From NCBI RefSeq assembly GCF_002860285.1, contig NZ_PGVF01000023.1:17474-81473 (forward strand): 64,000 nucleotides of DNA, read 5' to 3'. The stretch comes from Bacillus sp. M6-12 (lineage in GTDB: Bacteria > Bacillota > Bacilli > Bacillales > DSM-1321). This document shows, in pieces, positions 34,547 to 43,578 of the stretch. Every line of letters begins with the position of its first letter. Positions within the stretch are counted from its first letter, which is position 1. Made by a program: the position numbers and the translations under genes. Under the pieces are notes generated by a model. It made no database searches and was not told where the DNA came from. It worked only from the letters and a program-made list of their open reading frames with translations.

Positions 34547-35686
34547 TTAAAAGTTCTTTGCATCCGGTTTATTGAAACCATACTGTTCAAAAAACTCTTC
34601 TCTAAAGTCTCCAAGCCGGTCTTCTCTGATAGCCTGTCTGACCTGTTCCATTAAGTTTACCAAAAAATGAAGGTTATGGTAAGTGGTAAGACGAATTCCC
34701 AGTGTTTCTTCTGCGCGAATTAAGTGGCGGATATAGGCTCGGCTATAATTTTTGCAGACGTGGCAGCTGCAATTTTCATCAAGCGGCCCAAAATCTCTTG
34801 CGTATTTTGCATTCTTTACTACCAATCTTCCATTGCTGGTCATCAGTGTCCCGTTCCTAGCAATCCTTGTAGGAAGCACACAGTCAAACATATCAATTCC
34901 GCGCATCGCTCCATCAATCAGCGAATCCGGTGAACCAACACCCATTAAATAGCGCGGCTTATTTGCCGGCAGCAATGGTGTCGTAAATTCAAGGACTCTA
35001 TTCATGACATCCTTTGGTTCGCCCACAGACAAACCTCCGACAGCATAGCCAGGAAAATCAAGTGAAACTAAATCGCTCGCACTTTGCTTGCGAAGATCTT
35101 CATATTCTCCTCCCTGAACGATTCCAAACAACCCCTGGTCACTTGGACGCTTATGTCCTTCAAGGCACCGTTCAGCCCATCTTGACGTCCGCTCAACCGA
35201 CTTTTTCATATACTCATGGGTTGCAGGAAATGGAGGGCATTCATCGAAGGCCATCATAATGTCAGATCCAAGCGCATTTTGAATTTCCATTGCTTTTTCA
35301 GGAGATAAAAACAATTTATCCCCATTCAGGTGATTTCTGAAATGGACACCTTCCTCTTCAATTTTCCGGAATTCACTCAAAGAGAAAACCTGGAAACCGC
35401 CTGAATCAGTTAAAATAGATCCGTTCCAATTCATAAATTTATGGAGTCCGCCCGCTTCTTTAATGATTTCATGGCCCGGTCTCAGCCATAGGTGGTACGT
35501 ATTGCTCAGAATAATCCCTGCTCCAATTGACACCAATTCTTCCGGAGACATGGTTTTAACAGTGGCGAGCGTTCCTACTGGCATGAACACAGGTGTCTCA
35601 AAAGACCCATGGGGTGTATGCACCCTCCCTAGCCGTGCTCCTGTTTGTTTACAAGTTTTAATCAGTTCATAACGGATAGCAGTCAC
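34547..35686 (-). CDS. tgt: Queuine tRNA-ribosyltransferase
   Basis: Exchanges G34 for preQ1 in tRNAs Asp, Asn, His and Tyr. The chosen start is GTG 35684-35686, with AAGGGAG seven bases upstream, giving 380 residues, the family norm; the 18 residues further upstream are not conserved-looking. Substrate pocket TDSGGFQVFSL, nucleophile region DMFDCVLPTRIARNG and zinc site CSCHVCKNYS..H are all present. It is adjacent to queA, the next enzyme acting on the same tRNA. Confidence 0.96.
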   Translation of the reverse strand: MTAIRYELIKTCKQTGARLGRVHTPHGSFETPVFMPVGTLATVKTMSPEELVSIGAGIILSNTYHLWLRPGHEIIKEAGGLHKFMNWNGSILTDSGGFQVFSLSEFRKIEEEGVHFRNHLNGDKLFLSPEKAMEIQNALGSDIMMAFDECPPFPATHEYMKKSVERTSRWAERCLEGHKRPSDQGLFGIVQGGEYEDLRKQSASDLVSLDFPGYAVGGLSVGEPKDVMNRVLEFTTPLLPANKPRYLMGVGSPDSLIDGAMRGIDMFDCVLPTRIARNGTLMTSNGRLVVKNAKYARDFGPLDENCSCHVCKNYSRAYIRHLIRAEETLGIRLTTYHNLHFLVNLMEQVRQAIREDRLGDFREEFFEQYGFNKPDAKNF

Positions 35687-35773
35687 GTTATAACTCCCTT
35701 CTTCCACAACCCCTCGAATGAACGGGATCATAGCTTTCAAATCTTTTTGGTGATGAAACTCACCTGTTCTTTA

Positions 35774-36802
35774 TTAAATAATCAGCATTGCATCGCCAAA
35801 GCTGAAAAAACGGTATCTTTCTTTTACAGCTTCTTCATATGCTGCGAGAACATGTTCCCTGCCAGCAAGAGCACTGATCAGCATAATTAAAGTAGATTTC
35901 GGCAAATGAAAATTGGTTATCATGCCGTCAATCCCCTTAAACTCATAGCCAGGATAAATAAAAATATTCGTCCAGCCATTCGCTTCTTTAAAAATCCCAT
36001 CATTTGCTGCAGCAATGGTTTCCAGCGTCCTCGTTGAGGTGGTTCCAACAGTGATAATCCTTCCTCCCTGTTCTTTTACCTCATTAAGCAATTTTGCCGT
36101 ACCTTCAGTCATCTGGTAAAATTCAGCATGCATTTCGTGCTCATCAATCTCATCCACACTTACCGGCCGGAAGGTTCCAAGGCCAACATGAAGTGTAATA
36201 AAAGCGATATGGACTCCTTTTTCGCGGATCTCGTCTAAAAGCTCCTCAGTAAAATGGAGCCCCGCTGTCGGAGCCGCTGCCGAACCCCTTTCCCTGGCGT
36301 AAACAGTCTGATAGCGGTCGCGGTCCTCAAGCTGCTCTTTAATATAAGGAGGGAGCGGCATTTGCCCAAGCTCATCCAGCACCTCATAAAAAATGCCATC
36401 ATAATCAAAATGAAGAATCCGGCCGCCATGTTCCTGTTCTTCCATACATGTTGCAGCCATCTTGCCATCACCGAAAACAATCCTGGATCCCTTTTTAATC
36501 CGCTTGGCTGGTTTAACAAGAGTCTCCCATGTATCCTCTTCTTCTTGCTTTAAAAGCAAAACCTCAATCTTAGCGCCAGAATCTTCCTTGCTTCCAAATA
36601 ACCTGGCCGGAAGGACCTTGGTATCATTTAAAACCAGGCAATCACCCGGCTTTATGTATTCTGTAATGTTTTTAAAAATCTCGTGCTGAATGGTTCCTGC
36701 TTGTTTATCAAGCACCATCAGCCTGCTTTGTTCCCGCTCTGCTAGAGGAGTCTGCGCTATCAGCTCCTCAGGCAAATGGAAATCAAACATATCCACCTTC
36801 AA
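35774..36802 (-). CDS. queA: S-adenosylmethionine:tRNA ribosyltransferase-isomerase
   Basis: Transfers the ribosyl group of SAM to preQ1-tRNA to give epoxyqueuosine. Family motifs YQTVYARERGSAAAPTAGLH and FITLHVGLGTFRPV are clear. Start is uncertain: TTG 36800-36802 (GGAAGTGAG upstream) gives 342 residues, equal to B. subtilis QueA; ATG 36832, preceded by AAAGG, would add ten residues. It lies upstream of tgt in the same operon and downstream of ruvB. Confidence 0.94.
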   Translation of the reverse strand: MKVDMFDFHLPEELIAQTPLAEREQSRLMVLDKQAGTIQHEIFKNITEYIKPGDCLVLNDTKVLPARLFGSKEDSGAKIEVLLLKQEEEDTWETLVKPAKRIKKGSRIVFGDGKMAATCMEEQEHGGRILHFDYDGIFYEVLDELGQMPLPPYIKEQLEDRDRYQTVYARERGSAAAPTAGLHFTEELLDEIREKGVHIAFITLHVGLGTFRPVSVDEIDEHEMHAEFYQMTEGTAKLLNEVKEQGGRIITVGTTSTRTLETIAAANDGIFKEANGWTNIFIYPGYEFKGIDGMITNFHLPKSTLIMLISALAGREHVLAAYEEAVKERYRFFSFGDAMLII

Positions 36803-36864
36803 ACGGCTCACTTCCTGTCCTGCATTATTCATTGTGCCTTTATTTTCCCATGATTTATTAAACC

Positions 36865-37866
36865 TTATTTTGAGGGCATTTGCATTTGAAAATGCTTGTA
36901 TACCAATTCTGTGGCAATTCTCCCCCTTGGAGTTCTCTGCAGAAATCCAATCTGGAGCAAGTATGGCTCATAAACATCCTCAATCGTATGAGATTCTTCG
37001 CCAATCGTCGCTGCAATCGTATCGAGACCGACTGGCCCCCCGCGAAACTTTTCGATAATCCCCTTAAGTAATTTATGGTCAATATGGTCCAATCCTAAAC
37101 GGTCGACCTGCATCAATTCAAGCGCATAGTCTGCGAGTTCCATCGTGATCCGGCCGTCCCCTTTCACCTGGGCAAAATCCCTGACCCTGCGCAGCAGCCG
37201 GTTCGCTATCCGCGGTGTCCCCCTGGACCTTCTCGCAATTTCGGCAGCCGCACTGCCAACCATCTCTGTATCCAGGATTTCCGCGGTACGGATGACAATC
37301 TGCTTCAGCTGTTCCTCGTTATAATATTCAAGCCTGCTAAGAACCCCAAACCTGTCCCTAAGCGGAGCTGTGAGGGATCCAGCACGGGTAGTTGCACCTA
37401 CCAAAGTGAACGGAGGCAGGTCGATTCGAAGCGACTTTGCCGAGGGACCCTTTCCTATTACGATATCCAGGCAGAAATCCTCCATCGCAGGATAAAGAAC
37501 CTCTTCAACAGCGCGCGGAAGACGGTGTATTTCATCAATAAACAGCACATCTCCCGGCTCTAATCCGCTAAGGATGGCTGCGAGATCACCGGGACGTTCA
37601 ATTGCCGGGCCTGATGTTGTCCGGATATTCACACCCATTTCATTTGCAATTATAGCGGCAAGGGTAGTTTTCCCCAGCCCGGGCGGCCCGTATAAAAGCA
37701 CATGGTCAAGGGTTTCTTCCCTGAGCTTAGCCGCGGTAATGAACACCTTCAGATTATCCTTGACCTTTTCCTGGCCAATATATTGCTCCAGTTTCTGCGG
37801 CCTGAGGCTCTGTTCAAAGGACAGTTCACTCAGGTCTGCGTCCTGGTTGACAATTCTCTCCTCCAT
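36865..37866 (-). CDS. ruvB: Holliday junction branch-migration ATPase RuvB
   Basis: AAA+ motor of 333 residues that drives branch migration with RuvA. Walker A GPPGLGKT at residues 60-67, Walker B LFIDEIHRLPRAVEE, sensor GATTRAGSLTAPLRDRFG and C-terminal winged helix (YLLQIGFLQRTPRGR). AGGAGTGGCACA precedes ATG 37866. It follows ruvA by 10 bp. Confidence 0.97.
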   Translation of the reverse strand: MEERIVNQDADLSELSFEQSLRPQKLEQYIGQEKVKDNLKVFITAAKLREETLDHVLLYGPPGLGKTTLAAIIANEMGVNIRTTSGPAIERPGDLAAILSGLEPGDVLFIDEIHRLPRAVEEVLYPAMEDFCLDIVIGKGPSAKSLRIDLPPFTLVGATTRAGSLTAPLRDRFGVLSRLEYYNEEQLKQIVIRTAEILDTEMVGSAAAEIARRSRGTPRIANRLLRRVRDFAQVKGDGRITMELADYALELMQVDRLGLDHIDHKLLKGIIEKFRGGPVGLDTIAATIGEESHTIEDVYEPYLLQIGFLQRTPRGRIATELVYKHFQMQMPSK

Positions 37867-37876
37867 TGTGCCACTC

Positions 37877-38482
37877 CTATCTCAGCATCATTTGCAGTGC
37901 TTTCTTGATGTACTGTTCAGTTGTCAGCTGATCGGAATCAAGCTTACTGGCAACCTTCTGCAGCTCCTTATCCGAATAGCCCAATGCCCCAAGCGCAAGA
38001 ATTGCCTCATCCAGCTCTGCAGAATGCGAGCCAGAGCTGGCCGGCTGAACGCCGTCATTAAACAAATTAGGGAAATAATCTGGCACAACATTTTCCAGCT
38101 TCCCTTTTAAATCCAGTATCATCTGCCTGGCCGTTTTTTTACCTACACCCGGAAACTTAACAAGGAATTTTTCATCTTCATTTTCAATCGCCTGTACAAC
38201 CTGGCCAACCTGGCCCGAAGCTAAAATGGCAAGGGCGCCCTTAGGGCCAATCCCTGTTACATTCAGCAGCTTGGTAAACAAGGCTTTTTCTTCCCTTGAT
38301 TCAAACCCGTAAAAGGCAGCTGTATCTTCACGCACATAATGATAAATAAAAACCTTTACCTCACTGCCCTGTGAAAAAATAAAAGGATTAGGCGTCATTA
38401 TCTGATACCCGATCCCGACATTTTCGACTACTATATATTCTGGACCTGCATAATCTATAATACCTTTAATAAAATCGTACAA
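37877..38482 (-). CDS. ruvA: Holliday junction binding protein RuvA
   Basis: 201-residue tetrameric junction-binding protein: N-terminal OB fold, two helix-hairpin-helix units (LLNVTGIGPKGALAIL and LVKFPGVGKKTARQMI near 72 and 107) and a C-terminal RuvB-binding domain. Starts with TTG 38480-38482 preceded by AGGGAGCGAACC; no ATG alternative is near. Confidence 0.96.
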   Translation of the reverse strand: MYDFIKGIIDYAGPEYIVVENVGIGYQIMTPNPFIFSQGSEVKVFIYHYVREDTAAFYGFESREEKALFTKLLNVTGIGPKGALAILASGQVGQVVQAIENEDEKFLVKFPGVGKKTARQMILDLKGKLENVVPDYFPNLFNDGVQPASSGSHSAELDEAILALGALGYSDKELQKVASKLDSDQLTTEQYIKKALQMMLR

Positions 38483-38562
38483 TTAGGTTCGCTCCCTGAG
38501 ATATGCTGTACACCATTTTACCATATAAAACCGCGCAAGTTGAGAAAAAGGTTTACAAATAC

Positions 38563-38599
38563 AAAAAGTGCAAGTACCCCGGCGCAGCTTGACATTTAA
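38563..38599 (+). repeat. Dispersed repeat family A, minimal copy (A5)
   Basis: AAAAGTGCAAGTACCCCGGC joined to GCAGCTTGACATTT, i.e. both ends of family A with the interior missing. Confidence 0.5.
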
Positions 38600-38690
38600 A
38601 GTTAAAAATTTTTTCTTCCTTCTCTGTTGCTATGTGCTGATCCCCACACAGCCCCGCTGATCAGCTGTCAATACGTACTTTATTATAATG

Positions 38691-38727
38691 AAAAAACCTG
38701 CCATGCAAAATACATGAACAGGTTTCA
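38691..38727 (-). terminator. Terminator of bofC
   Basis: AAACCTGTTCATGTA / (G)CATGGCAGGTTT hairpin plus TTTTTTC on the minus strand, between bofC and ruvA, so ruvA has its own promoter. Confidence 0.8.
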
Positions 38728-38769
38728 TAAGCCGGTACAAAAACCTCCCGGGGTGTTGAGAAAGATATT

Positions 38770-39348
38770 TTATTGGGACTGGGTTTTGCCTGATGCGGAA
38801 TAATGTTTAAAGGATTCAATAACCTGTTCATACTTATTTTTATTTTCAATGCGAATTCCCTCTAGCAGTTCCTGGCGCTTAAAGCTTTCCAATTTACCGA
38901 CATCTATTTGAAAAAATGACTGAATGATTTTGGACTGATCAGGCCTGCCATTAAAAATCGAAAGCGTTCCGTCACTTGACAGCCCGAAATAGCCATTCGC
39001 CTTTAACAATGGTGAAATATCATTTTCCTTCCTTTGGAAAATAATCCGTTCCTCACTCTGGTCAACCAGCTGCCAGTCTTTGTATTCTGCCCAAAAATCC
39101 TCCATGGCCCATATCTTCACTATTATGGTTTCCTCACTTATTTCACCATCCAAATACATTCGCTGCAGAACTACCTTTCTTTCAAGAGGTCCTGAAATGG
39201 ATGGCACTTTATCATTTGCTGTCTTCGATTCGGACAGGGCCATACCATTGTTATCACGTGCCGCGCCTTCATCCAGTCTAACAGCAAGAAGACTTAAAGA
39301 TATCATTATGGCAAGCAATGTTACATACACGCTAAAACGTCTTTTCAT
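38770..39348 (-). CDS. bofC: BofC, regulator of SpoIVB signalling
   Basis: Forespore protein that, in B. subtilis, restrains the SpoIVB protease and so the timing of sigma-K activation. N-terminal signal/anchor about 5-24 (VYVTLLAIMISLSLLAV); family motifs VVLQRMYLDGEISEETIIV and DISPLLKANGYFGLS are clear. ATG 39346-39348 follows GAGGTGATAAAC. At 192 residues it is about 20 longer than B. subtilis BofC, mainly a charged tail. Functionally tied to spoIVFA/spoIVFB at 51-53 kb. Confidence 0.9.
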   Translation of the reverse strand: MKRRFSVYVTLLAIMISLSLLAVRLDEGAARDNNGMALSESKTANDKVPSISGPLERKVVLQRMYLDGEISEETIIVKIWAMEDFWAEYKDWQLVDQSEERIIFQRKENDISPLLKANGYFGLSSDGTLSIFNGRPDQSKIIQSFFQIDVGKLESFKRQELLEGIRIENKNKYEQVIESFKHYSASGKTQSQ

Positions 39349-39528
39349 GTTTATCACCTCAGCAAGGAAGTGGAATCTTGTTTTTAATAGCTTCACCTAC
39401 TTTAGGAAATTTAACCATATTTTTTACGCAGGCTCAGAAATTACTTTCGAGGTTCATAACAGGAAACAGATCGGACACCGGAGCTCGGGGATACAGTTGT
39501 TAAAATGGAGGCTTAAATAGTTTTCTAT

Positions 39529-39563
39529 AAAAAAACACACACCCTGTGCGAATGGTGTGTGTG
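39529..39563 (-). terminator. Terminator after the small lipoprotein gene
   Basis: ACACACACC / GGTGTGTGT hairpin with TTTTTTT on the minus strand. Confidence 0.8.
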
Positions 39564-39597
39564 TATTACGATTAGCCAAAACCACTGACTAAAGAAC

Positions 39598-39873
39598 TTA
39601 TTTATCAGAAATACGAGAATTTATCACATTACTGCTATCTGTATGATCATCGGCATAAACATCTGCCTGAGGCAAGGGAAACAAGGCACTCTCTCGAAAA
39701 GAATGCATTCCCGGTCCGGCTTTGCCGTTTTGTGACAATTTATTCTCAACACTTGTAACACCTGTTTCAGGAGTGCTTCCATCCTGATCGGAAGAATAAA
39801 AGCCTGAAGAGCAGCCAGTGAATCCAGCAAGTAAAATGGCGAACGCCGGCAGTAAAAGCATCCCTTTTATCAA
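39598..39873 (-). CDS. Small predicted lipoprotein (91 aa)
   Basis: Not recognised. It begins at TTG 39871-39873 (AGGGGGAGATCAG upstream) and has an N-terminal hydrophobic stretch ending in a lipobox LAGFTGC (C near 21), so it is likely lipid-anchored outside the membrane. The rest is polar and low in structure (SSDQDGSTPETGVTSVENK). It stands alone, with its own terminator, between the CotS-like gene and bofC; a spore-related role is suggested only by location. Confidence 0.65.
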   Translation of the reverse strand: MIKGMLLLPAFAILLAGFTGCSSGFYSSDQDGSTPETGVTSVENKLSQNGKAGPGMHSFRESALFPLPQADVYADDHTDSSNVINSRISDK

Positions 39874-40094
39874 CTGATCTCCCCCTAGAAATACCTTCTA
39901 AGCATATAGATGCTCAAGTATAGCTTTCTAGGATAAGCAGGGTTTTAAACTGTCAGATACCGGCAGTTGCAACCAATAGATTTTTCACGGAAATAAGCTC
40001 TGTTGCCACAGTATACACTTGAATTTCACGGAAAAAGTTTTAATCTCACGGTACTACTTAGTTTTGAAAAGCTTCATTTCCGGTCGACCAATTT

Positions 40095-41090
40095 TCACTG
40101 GGGATTTAAGTACCCACTCATAATCAATCGTTCGACGTACCGGTTGAACTGCATCCGTTTATTAAATTGTTCCACTGTCATTTTCCATACTGTATGAAGA
40201 TGCGGCTGTCCCGCTTCAAGATTTTCCTTTGCGACCCTGTTCCATTCCCTGAAAATATCGGCTGGATACGCTAATGCAAATAAAAAAGCAGGGTTTCTTT
40301 TATAGCGCTCAAGCTGGGGATATTCCCAGATTTTATCAGGTTCCTGGATATAGGGAAGAATCCTGTTGGCATATTGCAGATAATCGATTAGTGGCGGGGC
40401 AATCGAAATTAAATCAAAATCAATTAAAAAAAGCTCACCCGTGTTTTTTCTCAGAAAGTTATGGTGTGCAACATCACCATGGATAATTGCATTTTCTTCA
40501 CATGACAGCCAATTTTTATTTTTGATTAGACCTTCGAGCGACCAGTCAGCCCATCTTTGCCACTGCTCTAATACAGAGTCAGATACATAGGTACGGACTA
40601 TAGTAAGATTTTTTTGAAACTGACGGGATCTCTCAGCCCATTTTCCTGCTTGGTCAAAAGTGGCTAAATCATCCTGAAGTTCACGGGTTAGCTGGGATGA
40701 TGCCAGATGGAACTGTTCAAGCAGCTGCAGCCCTTCCTTCCTTTCACTTTTTTCAGAAAAGAAAAACGGATTTGGGTGGGGCATCAGGTATTCAATAAAC
40801 GCATAGTAACGGCCGCCAATTTCAAAAGGCGGAAGATCCATGTTTATAGAATAAGTCTTTAAAAATCCTTTATCTTTAAGCAAAGCAGTAAGGCGGGCTT
40901 GCAGCAATAGCTTTTTTTCTTTTGGAAAACCTTTTAGTATAAATCTTCGGCGGCCATTTAGTTCTATATAAAAAATATTATTTCTTATCTTGACTGCCTT
41001 GTGCAAAGAAAATCCGAAACCATGTAAATGCGACAGGAGACAAGTGAATAACTCACTGTCTCCTGCTGCTTTAAAATTCAGTGCTTTCAT
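40095..41090 (-). CDS. CotS-family spore coat kinase-like protein
   Basis: About 331 residues with the aminoglycoside-phosphotransferase/CotS fold. Catalytic loop HGDVAHHNFL and metal-binding IDFD are intact, so kinase activity is possible; substrates of the family are unknown. Such proteins (CotS, CotI, YsxE) join the spore coat. ATG 41088-41090 lies inside the 3' end of safA (20-base overlap in another frame), with no good RBS, so it is probably coupled to safA translation. The frame extends upstream to 41369, but that part is a shadow of safA repeats. Confidence 0.8.
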   Translation of the reverse strand: MKALNFKAAGDSELFTCLLSHLHGFGFSLHKAVKIRNNIFYIELNGRRRFILKGFPKEKKLLLQARLTALLKDKGFLKTYSINMDLPPFEIGGRYYAFIEYLMPHPNPFFFSEKSERKEGLQLLEQFHLASSQLTRELQDDLATFDQAGKWAERSRQFQKNLTIVRTYVSDSVLEQWQRWADWSLEGLIKNKNWLSCEENAIIHGDVAHHNFLRKNTGELFLIDFDLISIAPPLIDYLQYANRILPYIQEPDKIWEYPQLERYKRNPAFLFALAYPADIFREWNRVAKENLEAGQPHLHTVWKMTVEQFNKRMQFNRYVERLIMSGYLNPQ

Positions 41091-43194
41091 CTGCGAAACC
41101 AGGCATATTAAATGGCTCAGCTTCTGCCTGATCCTCACCCTCCCTGGAGAGCTGGTAGCCTGGCTGATACAAGCCTTGCCCAAATGGCATATGCTGGCTT
41201 TGTGGCATAAATCGCGGCTGCTGCTGACCATATCCTGTTTGCGGCTGCTGGCTGTAAAGCTGTTGTCCATAAGGTATTTGCTGGCCATATGGCTGCTGTC
41301 CGTAGCCAGATTGTTGACCAAATTGCGGCTGCGGCATGTATGGGGTTCGCCCTGCCGGCTGCTGTCCAAACATCATTGGAGGCTGCTGACTATAGGACTG
41401 GGACTCATCAAAAAATGATTGTCCGTAAGGCTGCTGCATTTCAAATGAAGGCATCATGTCAGCTGATTCTCCCTGTAAATACGATTCCGATTCCATCATT
41501 GGACTCTGTTCAAAAGGCGCTGCCTGGCTGTATGTCGGCTGCTGGCCATATGGCCCTGGCTGACCATATTGCGGCTGCTGGCCGTATGGTCCTGGCTGAC
41601 CATATTGCGGCTGCTGACCGTATTGCCCTGGCTGACCATATTGCGGCTGCTGACCGTATTGCCCTGGCTGACCATATTGCAGCTGCTGGCCGTATTGCCC
41701 CGGCTGACCATATTGCGGCTGCTGGCCATATGGCCCTGGCTGACTATATTGCGGCTGCTGGCCATATGAGACTTGCTGCCCCATTGGAGGCTGGCCAAAG
41801 AATTTTGGCTGTCCATAAACGCTCTTCTGGGCCAACGCTGGTTGTTGGCTATATGGATATGGCTGCTGCTGACTCGGCAGCGGCTGATTATACTGTCCTT
41901 GTGTCATTGGCAACTGACTAGGCTGGGCCGGCGAGTAGGCCGCTGGAAAACTTTGAACAGGAGCTCCCATTTGCTGGCCAAACGGTATTTGGACAGATGA
42001 ATCGGAGGACGAACTAGATGAGCTTGATTCGCTTTCACAGCCGCAATCACTGCTCTCCTGCTTTTGTAAAGGTGACTGGTAAGGCTGCTGCGGCATTCCA
42101 GATGCAGGCTGCTGAAATGACGGCGGAGCTGGAACAGATGATACACCTTCCACAGGCTGACATGCTCCAAAATCGCCCATTTCCTGACTCGTTCCGGCCA
42201 CTCCCTGATAAGTCGGCATCTGGTCAGGATAACAGTACTGTCCCGGGAATGGCTGATGCCAGGAAGGAGAAACTGCTTGCTGAGGTAAGCATCCTTCCGA
42301 ACCTGGAATGCCTGCCTGCCAAAGTCCCTGTACACCTTGGGCTGGAGTATAGGGCATCGAAGACGATTCCTCAAATAAATTTGGATATTGGTGCATTGGC
42401 AGCTGCCCATGGATATTTGCACCCATTGTTTGAGGCTGCATCATCCACGGCTGAAGGGGAGGGCAAAACCCTGAGCCCGGCATAATTGGTGTAACAGGGA
42501 TGCACTCTTCAGCCGGCGGCTGCTGAGCTTGCTGAGCCGGAAGCACTTTTGGAATCTCTTCCATTTTCACCTCAGGCTGGGCAATAGGCTTCATCTGCGG
42601 CGGTGGTTTTACTTCAACTTTTTTCTTTGGCTTAATCTCGGGCTTAACCATAGGCTTTTGTACCTGCATATTTGTCTTTTGCATCATAAGATAGTTATTG
42701 ATATCAACATCCGCAACAAAAGTTGGTGAAATTTTTGGCATTTCTTTTATTTTTGGAACAGGCGCCGGCTGCTCTTTCACGATAGGTTTCTCTTTGGGTT
42801 TTATCTGTTCCTTAACGAACGGCTGCTCTTTAGCTTTTGGCATTTCCTTCACAATTGGCTGCTCCTTCACTATTGGCTGCTCTTTAGGCGGCACTGGCAT
42901 CTCTTTTTTAACAGCAGTCGGAGTTGGCATTACCGGCTGCAGGATTTGTGATGGCTTAATCTGATCTTCCTTCGGTGCTTCTTTCTTTGTTCCGTAATGA
43001 ACAATAGCTCCCGGGACCTGCATCTCTTTTTTTATATTCGAAGCCGTTCCAGGAATTTTCACCTTCATGCCGGGCATGATCATGTCCGGATTACTTAGCT
43101 GGGAATTTAATTTTTTTAGTTCTTCATAATCCACGCCATATTTCTTGGCGAGATTCCAAAGAGTATCCCCTTTTTGGACGATATGAATTTTCAC
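41071..43194 (-). CDS. safA: Spore coat/cortex morphogenetic protein SafA
   Basis: 707-residue protein with an N-terminal LysM domain (IHIVQKGDTLWNLAKKYGVD, residues 3-45) that binds cortex peptidoglycan, a proline/lysine-rich linker (repeats of KEQPIVKEQP), and a long Gln/Tyr/Gly/Pro-rich C-terminus that organises the inner coat. It is longer than B. subtilis SafA (387) because of expanded repeats, including six 12-residue units near 486-557. Starts with GTG 43192-43194 after AGGAGGGAAACAGC. The Tyr/Gln richness fits a transglutaminase or oxidative cross-linking substrate (inferred). Confidence 0.9.
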   Translation of the reverse strand: MKIHIVQKGDTLWNLAKKYGVDYEELKKLNSQLSNPDMIMPGMKVKIPGTASNIKKEMQVPGAIVHYGTKKEAPKEDQIKPSQILQPVMPTPTAVKKEMPVPPKEQPIVKEQPIVKEMPKAKEQPFVKEQIKPKEKPIVKEQPAPVPKIKEMPKISPTFVADVDINNYLMMQKTNMQVQKPMVKPEIKPKKKVEVKPPPQMKPIAQPEVKMEEIPKVLPAQQAQQPPAEECIPVTPIMPGSGFCPPLQPWMMQPQTMGANIHGQLPMHQYPNLFEESSSMPYTPAQGVQGLWQAGIPGSEGCLPQQAVSPSWHQPFPGQYCYPDQMPTYQGVAGTSQEMGDFGACQPVEGVSSVPAPPSFQQPASGMPQQPYQSPLQKQESSDCGCESESSSSSSSSDSSVQIPFGQQMGAPVQSFPAAYSPAQPSQLPMTQGQYNQPLPSQQQPYPYSQQPALAQKSVYGQPKFFGQPPMGQQVSYGQQPQYSQPGPYGQQPQYGQPGQYGQQLQYGQPGQYGQQPQYGQPGQYGQQPQYGQPGPYGQQPQYGQPGPYGQQPTYSQAAPFEQSPMMESESYLQGESADMMPSFEMQQPYGQSFFDESQSYSQQPPMMFGQQPAGRTPYMPQPQFGQQSGYGQQPYGQQIPYGQQLYSQQPQTGYGQQQPRFMPQSQHMPFGQGLYQPGYQLSREGEDQAEAEPFNMPGFADESTEF
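41524..41739 (-). repeat. Six tandem 36-bp repeats inside safA
   Basis: Encodes PGPYGQQPQYGQ six times with small changes (P to Q, QL for QP, TYSQ in the last). In-frame multiples of 36 bp make it prone to copy-number change without frameshift. Confidence 0.9.
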
Positions 43195-43578
43195 GCTGTT
43201 TCCCTCCTGTGCATATGTCCTTATATCCTATGAAACTCTGGGCAAAGTGCTATCTCTTTTTCATCAAAACTTATGCAGTAAAAATCATTTTTATGTCATT
43301 TTAGGGATTCCTTGTTTCAGAATAATGAGTTTCAATTGCTTTCAGGGACCTTGAGCGTGTAAGGTGGAGGGAAAATGTTTTATTGAAAACCTTTATATTC
43401 AATAAAAAAATACCGGTCCTTTTTGAATATTCGTTTTTTCGGATATTTTTACTTTATAGTTTATTAATTGAGATTGGCACTGCTTCTGCTTTAACAACCT
43501 GATCGTTCTATGATAAAGTGTCAATAATAGACGGTTATATGCCTGAGAAGCATAGCCTTAATGAATGAGGAGATATAA
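43195..43578. other. 384-bp gap between safA and niaR
   Basis: No coding frame. Holds the divergent promoters. A TGTC-N6-GAC element near 43519 could be a weak NiaR half-site pair; not convincing. In B. subtilis this interval carries nadA, nadC, nadB and nifS, all absent here. Confidence 0.5.

Noticed and set aside
39080..39520. 146-codon plus-strand frame antisense to bofC
   Set aside because: bofC on the other strand is a clear family member with a good RBS; the antisense frame has neither.
41524..41739. CRISPR-like 36-bp repeats
   Set aside because: Units are directly abutting, lack spacers and are in frame within safA.
41289..41921. Long plus-strand frames over safA coding for Ala/Leu-rich repeats
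   Set aside because: They are shadows of the safA 36-bp repeats on the opposite strand, without RBS or family resemblance.
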